DNA from: CAZPZR01 sp964591105
GTDB taxonomy: Bacteria > Bacillota > Clostridia > Lachnospirales > Lachnospiraceae
Assembly (NCBI GenBank): GCA_964591105.1
Contig: CAZPZR010000038.1
Location: forward strand, 1-17,498
DNA: 17,498 bases
Direction of reading: 5' to 3'
The notes under the pieces were generated by a model. The model was given only the letters and a program-made list of their open reading frames with translations. It was not told where the DNA came from and made no database searches. Numbering within the stretch: position 1 is the first letter of the stretch; every line of letters begins with the position of its first letter. Made by a program: the position numbers and the translations under genes. Shown piece after piece: positions 7,365 through 14,455 of the stretch.

Positions 7365-8873
7365 CTAGTCCTTGATCACACGACCGTAGGAATCCTCCGT
7401 ACCAATCTCCTGTTGTCCATAAGAACCGTAGTGACCATCTGCTGTTCGATTGCGATAAGCTCCGTAGCGACCATAACGGCCGTAACTTCCATATTTCCCA
7501 TAACCGCCATATCCATAAGCACCTGCTCTGCTGGATGTATCACCGTTAAACACATACCCCACCATGTGAATTCCACTCATCGCAAGAGAAGTAACACCTT
7601 CTCGGATCTGGCGCATCTTTGTATGGTCATAGCGAATCACATACAATGCTGCATCCACATATTTTGCAAGAATTGGGGCATCTGCAAGCAGACCAGATGG
7701 TGCTGTGTCAAGGATTACAATATCTGCCTGTTTTTCCAGAGAATGAATCAATGCACGCATTCGCTTACTTGCCAACAATTTTGTATCATCATCTGCATCA
7801 TTTCCGAAGATAACTTTCAAGCTGCCGGTTCCCATCTTCATATCAACAACTGATTCTTTCAAAGACACCTTCTTCTCAAGGATGGAACCAAGTCCCGGAT
7901 GCTCTTTCTCTTCATTCATTGCCTTTGCCACAGATGGATGTCGAAGGTCGCAATCCACAAGGATTACGTTTCTTCCCTGCTGTGCAATGGAGATTGCAAG
8001 GTTCACCGCTAATGTTGTCTTACCTTCTCCCGGCACAGAACTTGTCACAAGCAATGTCTTCAATTCTTTCGCGTCCATCTCGCGCATCACCTTAATGCGC
8101 ACCTTACGAAGTGCTTCCACATAGCCCTGTGAAATTCGATCATTCATCAAGTTCAGGGAATTATGGAAAGTATCTTTCTTTCGCTTTTTCTCTCGAATGT
8201 ATGGGATACTTCCGCAATCCGGAAGGTTGATCTGTTTTTTAATCTCTTTCTTAGACTTCACTGTTCTTCTCGTCAGTACATAAATTAAGAGAATCACCAT
8301 TCCAATGATAAATCCCTTCAGCGCCCCGCGCTTGTAAGAACCGCGAATAATCTCTTCTCTCTGCACATCCGATGGAATTCCTGTTTCGTCCAGTACCACA
8401 AGTTTTGTCTCACCGACTACAAACTTTGCCACTTCCGGATAATTCTTCAGCACAGAAGCCAGTGTGTTATATGCCACCTGAGGATCATCTGCTGACACAG
8501 AAATCGTCAACAGATTCGTATCTTCCTCTGCTTCTACAGAGATGCTTCCCGGCATCGACTCTACTCCCAAGTCTTCTGCTACCACATCTTTTAAAACTCC
8601 ACTGGTCAAAATGTAAGGAAACACCTTTGCCATATCCCCGGCGCTTGTCCCTGTCATTGAGCTGACAGACGCGGTTGCAGATGCTACATATTGTGGAATA
8701 TAACTACTAGAAGTTCCAAAATATGTTTTCAGAGAGAAAAATAAAGTAAGTACAATGACCATCCACCATAACTTCTTTATCCCATGATAAAAGTCAATCA
8801 CAAGACCAGTAATGTCTATCTTCTCTTCTTCAGTATGCGATTTTCTTTCTGATATTTCTCTATATTCGCTCAT
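7365..8873 (-). CDS. Fused polysaccharide co-polymerase / tyrosine autokinase (second copy)
   Basis: 502 residues. A Wzz-like membrane module (helices about 36-53 and 186-201, extracytoplasmic loop between) is fused to a cytoplasmic bacterial tyrosine kinase. Walker A is PGEGKTT (281-287), Walker A' VDCDLR (306-311) and Walker B ILDTAPSG (387-394). The C-terminal tail, from about residue 451, is the phospho-acceptor cluster: eleven Tyr in all, seven of them spaced exactly every third residue (455-473) as YGx repeats. Such kinases control chain length and export of surface polysaccharides through tail autophosphorylation; the phosphatase encoded at 11180-11941 is the expected antagonist. In most Firmicutes, membrane and kinase parts are separate proteins (CpsC/CpsD); here they are fused. 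It starts 2 nt after the first copy's stop, with the ribosome binding site inside that gene's last codons. Confidence 0.94.
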   Translation of the reverse strand: MSEYREISERKSHTEEEKIDITGLVIDFYHGIKKLWWMVIVLTLFFSLKTYFGTSSSYIPQYVASATASVSSMTGTSAGDMAKVFPYILTSGVLKDVVAEDLGVESMPGSISVEAEEDTNLLTISVSADDPQVAYNTLASVLKNYPEVAKFVVGETKLVVLDETGIPSDVQREEIIRGSYKRGALKGFIIGMVILLIYVLTRRTVKSKKEIKKQINLPDCGSIPYIREKKRKKDTFHNSLNLMNDRISQGYVEALRKVRIKVMREMDAKELKTLLVTSSVPGEGKTTLAVNLAISIAQQGRNVILVDCDLRHPSVAKAMNEEKEHPGLGSILEKKVSLKESVVDMKMGTGSLKVIFGNDADDDTKLLASKRMRALIHSLEKQADIVILDTAPSGLLADAPILAKYVDAALYVIRYDHTKMRQIREGVTSLAMSGIHMVGYVFNGDTSSRAGAYGYGGYGKYGSYGRYGRYGAYRNRTADGHYGSYGQQEIGTEDSYGRVIKD

Positions 8874-8875
8874 AC

Positions 8876-10303
8876 TTACCCTCTGCCCTTATTGTAATAA
8901 CTTCCGTAATGTCCATATTTTCCATAACGGCTGGAACTGTCAATCATATTTGAGAAAGACTGTACACCATTCAATACGACTCCCAGCACCTTCGTTTTAT
9001 TACCACGGAATTCATCCAATACATCGTTGATTTCTTCTGCCAACAGAAAGTTCTGTCTTGCAACAAGCAGAACTGCGTCTGAAGACTGTGCAAAAATCTG
9101 CGCATCCCCCAAAAGTCCTGCTGGTGGTGTGTCAATAATAACATAGTCCGCATATTTGCCACATGCATGCAAAAGCTTTGGAAGTCTCTCAGACTGCAGT
9201 AACTCTGTCGAAGAAGAATAGCAATTTCTTCCTCCAAGATAATACAGATTCTCTCGATTTGTCTTTCGCATAATGTCCTGCAAAACTCCCGTTCCTTTCA
9301 GGAACTCTCCGAGCTCATGCTTCTCTTCTACCTTTAATCCAAGAATCAAAAACTGTGATGGGCGTCGGATATCTCCATCGATTAAGATAACCTTCTTCCC
9401 TTGTTCTGCCAACGTAATTGCAAGATTGGATGCAACCGTAGATTTTCCTTCATTTTCAGAGACACTGGTAACTACCAGCACTTTTCTATCTTCTTTCTTC
9501 ATCTGATATTCTACTTTTGCAGCCAATTTCTTATAGCTTTCCACAAACGGGAAGCTACTAATTGGATTGTCCACTAAAATCGCATCTTTTTTACGCGCTC
9601 TCAGCTGACTCAATGTTTTATATTTTCGTTCATAGCTGATTGCGCCAAGACTTCTTGCATCCAGCTTTTTCTCTACTTCTCGCTCCTGCTTCACAGAATT
9701 TCTCATATAAGAGAGAATTCCAAACAAAATAATGCAAATCGCAGCTCCAATCAAGAATCCTTTCTTCATCGCACTATTCGTATTCAGCGGATTCATCGGA
9801 GCATACGGAATCTCCGGTTCTTCCAGAACATTTAGTACCGCATTTCCCACCGTGTAGATAGATACTTCACTGTAGTGTTCCATGATAATATGAATAATAT
9901 CAATGGCATCCTTCGGATTATCTGCAGTAACTGACAGCACCAGAAGGTTCGTTCCTTCCAGCACTTCTGCTGTAATCTCCGCTTCAATCTCATCGGTTCC
10001 CATCTCATCGCAAATCGTATTCTTCATAACCGTACTTTCCAATACTTTTTGCAGTGTTGTTGCCATCGTATTGGCGGAAGAAAGATTTGCATAAGTGTTA
10101 TTGCTTCCCTTGGAACCAACAACAAACGTAGTCGATGTCTGATACTGTGGTACATAGCGAACACTTACAAATACATATGTCAACAATGCTGCCGCAATCG
10201 CACCCACCAAAATAAATACTATATTAGAGCAAATATCTCTCAGCAGAGTAAAAGGCTCGACTTCAATGTCCGTAATAGGTACATCTTCTCTGTAATTTTC
10301 CAT
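8876..10303 (-). CDS. Fused polysaccharide co-polymerase / tyrosine autokinase (first copy)
   Basis: 475 residues with the same architecture as its downstream paralogue: a Wzz-like membrane module (helices about 28-48 and 182-199) and a kinase domain. Walker A is SENEGKST (282-289, Asn where the other copy has Gly), Walker A' LIDGDIR (307-313) and Walker B VIIDTPPAG (388-396). A Pro-containing stretch before the second helix (PYAPMNPLNT, about 166-175) is typical of Wzz-type proteins. The tyrosine tail is shorter: Tyr460, 463, 466, 469 and 470. Sequence divergence from the second copy is considerable, so this is an old duplication or two separately acquired homologues rather than a fresh tandem copy. 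The ATG is 1 nt past the upstream stop; GGAGG lies in the last codons of that gene. Confidence 0.94.
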   Translation of the reverse strand: MENYREDVPITDIEVEPFTLLRDICSNIVFILVGAIAAALLTYVFVSVRYVPQYQTSTTFVVGSKGSNNTYANLSSANTMATTLQKVLESTVMKNTICDEMGTDEIEAEITAEVLEGTNLLVLSVTADNPKDAIDIIHIIMEHYSEVSIYTVGNAVLNVLEEPEIPYAPMNPLNTNSAMKKGFLIGAAICIILFGILSYMRNSVKQEREVEKKLDARSLGAISYERKYKTLSQLRARKKDAILVDNPISSFPFVESYKKLAAKVEYQMKKEDRKVLVVTSVSENEGKSTVASNLAITLAEQGKKVILIDGDIRRPSQFLILGLKVEEKHELGEFLKGTGVLQDIMRKTNRENLYYLGGRNCYSSSTELLQSERLPKLLHACGKYADYVIIDTPPAGLLGDAQIFAQSSDAVLLVARQNFLLAEEINDVLDEFRGNKTKVLGVVLNGVQSFSNMIDSSSRYGKYGHYGSYYNKGRG

Positions 10304-10304
10304 C

Positions 10305-11168
10305 TTACTTTTCCTCCACGACTACATATAATTTGGTAACAGCCTTCGGTGCTCCGGAAGCCTTGTAAGAATACTCCACAGTATACACACCAGCTTTGTC
10401 GTAGTCCACTTTTGAATTAATCTTAATATCACTCTTAGACACTGTCATGCTGTCCTCAAAGCTGTATTCTGTATTCCCATGGGAAATTCCTTCCAGATAC
10501 TTCTCTTCGTCAATCTTTTTTCCCACTTTCGTGTACACAATATATTTTGATAACACCGGATATTCTTTTTCCTGTTCATCTTCGTCATCTGTATACGCAA
10601 TCTGCATCTCCACTGGCACAGAACAAACATCACCAGCACTATTACTTACCTGCAGGGTCACTTCAAACGTTCCTTCCTGCACACCATAATAGTTGTTATC
10701 CATGATTGGTCGTACCTGATTCGAAATGTCTCCATCCAGACAATCCTCGGCTTCGAAATAGTCCTCAAAATTAATCTCATCGGAATTATTGAGCAAAAAG
10801 CGCAGTGGCTTTTTTAAATAAATTCTTGGAGATTTATAATCCGAATACGTTACCGTACGCTGCAGTGTTCCCACCTGGTTTGATTTATCAAACACGGCAT
10901 AGGTTACATTTCTCTTTCCGTTAATAAAATGAGACATAGATGCAATTCGAACTGAATCTGTCAAATCTCCATCTCGATTATCTTTCGCTTTGATTCCTTC
11001 AAACAAGGCAGATTCATCATCTTCCACACTGATCTCAATTTCTTCCTTCTCACAAGTAATCACTGGTGGTGTATTATCTTCTACCATCTTCGATTTCACA
11101 AAAAATACTGCTGCTGCAATCCCTGAGACTACAAACACAAGACAAATTAGACCCCTTAACCTTCTCAT
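10305..11168 (-). CDS. Membrane-anchored Ig-like (DUF5011-type) extracellular protein
   Basis: 287 residues: a short basic N-terminus and one membrane helix (about 7-24), then an acidic extracytoplasmic region with no lipobox or sortase motif. Two beta-sandwich-like repeats are suggested by matching blocks: TPPVITCEKEEIEI followed by DNRDGDLTDSV (63-73), and SPRIYLKKP followed by DCLDGDISNQV (142-152). DGDLT/DGDIS in this setting is typical of DUF5011 and related bacterial Ig-like domains. A third segment (about 203-285) ends YTVEYSYKASG...LYVVVEEK, also Ig-like. Function is unknown. Its position between phosphatase and kinases suggests a role in surface-glycan assembly, for example binding the polymer or the external kinase loops; that is inference. 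AAGGAGG overlapping the upstream stop sets the start. Confidence 0.75.
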   Translation of the reverse strand: MRRLRGLICLVFVVSGIAAAVFFVKSKMVEDNTPPVITCEKEEIEISVEDDESALFEGIKAKDNRDGDLTDSVRIASMSHFINGKRNVTYAVFDKSNQVGTLQRTVTYSDYKSPRIYLKKPLRFLLNNSDEINFEDYFEAEDCLDGDISNQVRPIMDNNYYGVQEGTFEVTLQVSNSAGDVCSVPVEMQIAYTDDEDEQEKEYPVLSKYIVYTKVGKKIDEEKYLEGISHGNTEYSFEDSMTVSKSDIKINSKVDYDKAGVYTVEYSYKASGAPKAVTKLYVVVEEK

Positions 11169-11179
11169 GTATGCCCTCC

Positions 11180-11941
11180 TTATAATTCGTATTTTGAAAA
11201 TGGAATCGGATCCACCTTCAAAATTGGCTTATTCATACAAATTCTCTTCGGATTTTGTTGAAATAATATATCCGCATACTCCTGCGTACGTTCTTTCGCT
11301 AGTGTACTGTATACATCCTTCAAAAAAGGAGTTCTCTGCTTATACCCATGTGCATCACTTGCAATAATCGAAATCATATTATGATTCAGCAGACGGTATG
11401 CCGTCTTCCTTGCCATGTTTCCAAAACGTCCTTCAAAACTTCCCTTGTTCACCTGGATTACGCATCCCATCGTCCGCATTTCATAGCAAAAATGCGGATT
11501 ATCCTGCACAAAATAATATCGTTCCGCATGTGCAATCACAGGAATCGCACGGATTTCCTTCATCTTTTTCAATATGTAAAATGCATAATCTGGTTCCGCA
11601 TCAAATGGAAATTCAATTAAAATATATTTGCTTTGATTGATTGGCATAATCTTCTTTTCCAAAATCAAATCTGCAATATCTTCCGTTGCAAACACTTCCA
11701 TTCCCGGACAGATCTTTATCGGAATTTCCGCCTTTTTCACTGCATCTACCGCCATCTGGTAGCTTTCCATATACTCTTTCCCGAAATAATTCTCATAGGT
11801 CCCCGGAATATTACAATGTGGAGTCGCAACAATTGCTTCCACTCCACTTTCTGCAGCCATCTTCGCCATCTTTACTGTTTCGTAAATATCTTCTGCTCCA
11901 TCATCAATTCCAGGTAATATATGTGCATGTATATCAACCAT
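11180..11941 (-). CDS. PHP-family protein-tyrosine phosphatase (CpsB/CapC/YwqE-like)
   Basis: 253 residues, soluble and cytoplasmic. It removes phosphate from tyrosine kinases of the CpsD/YwqD type, opposing the two autokinases downstream. Metal-binding motifs of the PHP fold are all visible: DIHAHILPGIDDG (His5, His7), ATPHCN (His42), PGMEVF (Glu82), IAHAERY (His138) and SDAHG (Asp196, His198). The length matches CpsB/YwqE (about 240-255). The ATG at 11941 is preferred because GGGGAG lies 5 nt upstream; an in-frame ATG at 11959 would place that site inside the gene. It is first in the operon and has its own promoter upstream. The stop is followed 11 nt later by the Ig-like gene. Confidence 0.95.
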   Translation of the reverse strand: MVDIHAHILPGIDDGAEDIYETVKMAKMAAESGVEAIVATPHCNIPGTYENYFGKEYMESYQMAVDAVKKAEIPIKICPGMEVFATEDIADLILEKKIMPINQSKYILIEFPFDAEPDYAFYILKKMKEIRAIPVIAHAERYYFVQDNPHFCYEMRTMGCVIQVNKGSFEGRFGNMARKTAYRLLNHNMISIIASDAHGYKQRTPFLKDVYSTLAKERTQEYADILFQQNPKRICMNKPILKVDPIPFSKYEL

Positions 11942-12010
11942 CTTTTCTCCCCGTTGCATATGATTAAATGCCTGACTTTCTCTGTGTCTTTCACGTTGTC
12001 TTTTGTGGGC

Positions 12011-12042
12011 ATTCTAATTTTAGTATAGCACAAATTCTAATT
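12011..12042 (-). repeat. Pair of 9-bp direct repeats flanking the -10 element
   Basis: AATTAGAAT occurs at 12042-12034 (in the promoter spacer) and at 12019-12011 (around the predicted start site), 23 bp apart, or about two helical turns. This spacing and placement would suit a repressor operator, but both copies are AT-rich and may be coincidental. Confidence 0.3.
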
Positions 12043-12050
12043 CATGTATA
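12022..12050 (-). promoter_or_regulatory. Promoter for the phosphatase-kinase-LCP operon
   Basis: TATACA (12050-12045), a 17-bp spacer and TATACT (12027-12022), preceded by TG in the extended -10 position (TGC-TATACT). The predicted start is near 12015, giving a leader of about 75 nt. It begins 7 nt after the ABC gene stop codon, and no terminator is visible between them, so readthrough from the ABC gene is possible. Confidence 0.55.
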
Positions 12051-12057
12051 TATTTCC

Positions 12058-13851
12058 TTAAAAATCCATGGCCATCTGACCAGCCTCTTCTTCACTCAAC
12101 TCTGTAAGTCTTGTTTCCATCACACGATACACACGCTGGCACATATTCAGAACGCTTGGGCGGTGTGTCGTAACAATACAAGTTTTGTTCGGCTTTTGAT
12201 TCATGATATTCTTAAGTACTTTACGTTCTGTTGTAACATCTAATGCGGATGTTGCTTCATCCAAAAGTAAAATCGGTGCATCGCGAAGTACTGCTCTTGC
12301 AATTGCAATTCTCTGTGACTGCCCTTCCGAAAATCCTCTTCCACGCTCTCCGATTGCGCTGTAAATCGTGTCTGGCATTTTTTCAATAAATTCCCATGCG
12401 CACGCAATTTTCAGTGCTTCTATAATTTCCTCATCTGTCGCATCCTGCTTAACCATACGCATATTTTCCGCAACCGTACCAGAAAGAATCGTATTTCCCT
12501 GTGGAACATAAGCAAACAAATGTCGCGTCTCCGCATTCATCTCCACCTGTTCCCCATTTCCTGCGATTAACATGGTCTGTCCTTTTTCCGGGCGAATCAA
12601 TCCAAGAATCAATCGAATCATCGTAGTTTTTCCTTCGCCGGATGGGCCTACCAACGCAACGATTTCTCCCGGACACGCCTGGAAAGAAGAATCTCGAACA
12701 ACAGTCGTTCCCTTGATGTAAGAAAAGTCTACATCTTTCATCTTAATTTCAAATCCCTGCTCCACATATGCGTCCATGCGACTGCTCTCTGGAATGTGCA
12801 CTTCCTTTGGAAGCTGTGCCAGCTCTCGGATACGATGTGCCGAAATGGAACTATTCAAAAAAGATGGAATAATAGATACAACATTGTTAAATGCAGAATT
12901 CAGGTTACTTCTCTGCTGTAAAAACAAGGTCATCGTTCCATAAGTAATATCATGTGTCCACAAACGGAACAGGCAGTAGCCAAAGGCCGCGTACTGCACA
13001 ATCATACCCATGATGGACATAAATACCCCTGTCTTAATTGAAAACATATTATAATCTAGACTTAATACCTTCAATTTTTTTTGCCAATCGCGAAGTTTTT
13101 CGCCATATAGTGAAGAAATCCCAAATGACTTGATCGTGTCAAAGTTATAGAACGTTTCCACTTCAAATGTCATCATTCGGCTACTCATTTCCTTCACACG
13201 AGTTCCATATTCTCTTTGTTTTTTTATTAAAAAACGAGACATCAAAAGCATCACCGGAGCACTTGCAAATGCCAACAATGACATAATCTTGTCGTAGTGC
13301 CAAATAACTGCAAATGTTGCAATGAAATTGTAGATTGCGATTACAATTGTCGGAAGCCAGCTAATTGCATTGCTGCTGATCGTGCTGACATCACTGTTGA
13401 ATCGATTCAATACATCCCCGTTGCTGTATTTGTTAATCTCCAGCCAGTCGGCATCAATAATTTTGTCAAAAATATCTGCCTGAATATCGTTGTTGATATC
13501 AATACTCAGCTTTGTAGAAATACGATTGATCAAGTTGGAGAACACCAGACTAAACACTGCACTGCCCAGTGTAATCACAATCATAATCCACAGCTTGCTC
13601 GTCTGATAACCCGTGATAATGTCAATCATATATTTGCTCGCAACACTACCCACAAGTCCCATCGATGTGCTGAAAATTCCTAACAGCGTATAAAACAAAA
13701 TCGCACCTTTGTATTTTTTTGAATAGGAAAAAATCCATTTCCAATCGTCAATGATTTCGCCAAATGTTCCATCTTTCCACTTTGCAATTAAAATATTCAA
13801 AGACTCGAACGACATGGAATTTGACTTTTGATTATTTTTATTCTCTTCCAT
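12058..13851 (-). CDS. ABC exporter, fused membrane and ATPase domains
   Basis: 597 residues: a type-I exporter membrane domain (helices from about 48 to 335) followed by a nucleotide-binding domain. The ATPase motifs are Walker A GPSGEGKTT (402-410), Q-loop VPQ (Gln451), signature FSEGQSQR (507-514, a variant of LSGGQ), Walker B ILLLDEATSALD (527-538) and the H-loop in TTHRPS (His563). There is no N-terminal C39 peptidase domain. It works as a homodimer or with an unseen partner; the substrate is unknown. It follows the PqqD-kinase-peptidase genes on the same strand, so a modified peptide is an attractive candidate, but lipid or glycan substrates cannot be excluded. It has its own promoter at 13937-13965. 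The ribosome binding site is weak (AAAGGGTG about 11 nt before the ATG). Confidence 0.93.
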   Translation of the reverse strand: MEENKNNQKSNSMSFESLNILIAKWKDGTFGEIIDDWKWIFSYSKKYKGAILFYTLLGIFSTSMGLVGSVASKYMIDIITGYQTSKLWIMIVITLGSAVFSLVFSNLINRISTKLSIDINNDIQADIFDKIIDADWLEINKYSNGDVLNRFNSDVSTISSNAISWLPTIVIAIYNFIATFAVIWHYDKIMSLLAFASAPVMLLMSRFLIKKQREYGTRVKEMSSRMMTFEVETFYNFDTIKSFGISSLYGEKLRDWQKKLKVLSLDYNMFSIKTGVFMSIMGMIVQYAAFGYCLFRLWTHDITYGTMTLFLQQRSNLNSAFNNVVSIIPSFLNSSISAHRIRELAQLPKEVHIPESSRMDAYVEQGFEIKMKDVDFSYIKGTTVVRDSSFQACPGEIVALVGPSGEGKTTMIRLILGLIRPEKGQTMLIAGNGEQVEMNAETRHLFAYVPQGNTILSGTVAENMRMVKQDATDEEIIEALKIACAWEFIEKMPDTIYSAIGERGRGFSEGQSQRIAIARAVLRDAPILLLDEATSALDVTTERKVLKNIMNQKPNKTCIVTTHRPSVLNMCQRVYRVMETRLTELSEEEAGQMAMDF

Positions 13852-13888
13852 ATAACACGAAACACCCTTTACTATAAATACATTTCAC

Positions 13889-13922
13889 CTAATAAGAAAA
13901 ATGACCAGACGTATGCCTGGCC
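13889..13922 (-). terminator. Leader hairpin with T-rich tail before the ABC gene (attenuator or weak terminator)
   Basis: On the minus strand GGCCAGGC, loop ATAC, GTCTGGTC can form an 8-bp stem with two G-U pairs (13922-13903), followed by ATTTTTCTTATT. It lies downstream of the ABC promoter, roughly at +10 to +30. It could terminate readthrough from the S24/S26 gene, attenuate the ABC transcript, or protect its 5' end. Confidence 0.45.
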
Positions 13923-13936
13923 TGTGGTTTGAATTC

Positions 13937-13965
13937 AGTTTAAATTATTTTTATAGGGAAGTCAA
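13937..13965 (-). promoter_or_regulatory. Promoter for the ABC exporter
   Basis: TTGACT (13965-13960), a spacer of exactly 17 bp and TAAACT (13942-13937) form a good sigma-A-type promoter in the 129-nt gap after the S24/S26 gene. The predicted start is near 13930, giving a leader of about 80 nt that contains a hairpin. Confidence 0.65.
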
Positions 13966-13980
13966 GAAATACCAGGAAAC

Positions 13981-14442
13981 TCAACGGCAAAGACTTTTCC
14001 TCACTTTATAAATCCAACCATATGCTTTTATCGCAATTCCTCGAAGTGGAATCATATGAATCCACACATGTTCAAAGAACTCCCACACGAGATCTCCCGG
14101 TTCCAGCCATTTGCCCTTTCTCTGTACTTTTGTAATCAAAGCAAATATCTGTTCCCGGCGCACAGGACCTTCCACCTCTTGCTGCGCATCCCCGACAATA
14201 TAATAGCCATCCTCTTTCACCCGCAAAATACGGTGCATAACATATTGTCCACTATCTCTTTGGTAAAATACCATATCCCCTTTTTTCAACATACGATCTG
14301 GTTGCTTGAAATAGATATAATCTCTCTGATGGATCAAAAATGGACTCATACTGCTACCTGCAATCAGCAAGCTCACTTCATGTCCTTCTTCCACCAGCCC
14401 CTTCAGCACAGAAACATATTCCCTTGTGTCAACTTGTTTCAT
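13981..14442 (-). CDS. S24/S26-family serine peptidase, SipW/ER-type, without N-terminal anchor
   Basis: 153 residues. The catalytic Ser block is LIAGSSMSP (Ser31), matching the S-x-SMxP motif of signal peptidases. About 39 residues on, QYVMHRILRV places His70 where bacterial type I enzymes carry Lys; this Ser-His arrangement is that of SipW/ER-type (S26B) enzymes. VGD (83-85) follows as box D/E. No N-terminal membrane helix is visible; the C-terminal 35 residues are aromatic and hydrophobic and might touch the membrane. The likely activity is peptide cleavage, possibly of a leader, but the substrate is not in view. The start at 14442 is set by GGAGG 5 nt upstream; a longer reading to 14502 overlaps the kinase gene. 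It lies 13 nt after that gene's stop. Confidence 0.82.
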   Translation of the reverse strand: MKQVDTREYVSVLKGLVEEGHEVSLLIAGSSMSPFLIHQRDYIYFKQPDRMLKKGDMVFYQRDSGQYVMHRILRVKEDGYYIVGDAQQEVEGPVRREQIFALITKVQRKGKWLEPGDLVWEFFEHVWIHMIPLRGIAIKAYGWIYKVRKSLCR

Positions 14443-14455
14443 CTTTTCCTCCAGA

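Noticed and set aside
7233..7853. 206-codon open frame on the plus strand
   Set aside because: Opposite the LCP and second kinase genes; the Ile/Thr/Ser-rich product looks like the complement of the LCP membrane helix and the YGx tail.
2400..12022. Shared 13-base string cattctaatttta at 2400 and 12010
   Set aside because: An AT-rich 13-mer match is expected a few times by chance in a window of this size, and the contexts (3' end of a gene versus a promoter) differ.
13901..14011. 36-codon plus-strand ORF in the gap before the ABC gene, considered as a hidden precursor peptide
   Set aside because: There is no ribosome binding site, it runs across the ABC promoter on the opposite strand and into the S24/S26 gene, and it has no leader/core look.
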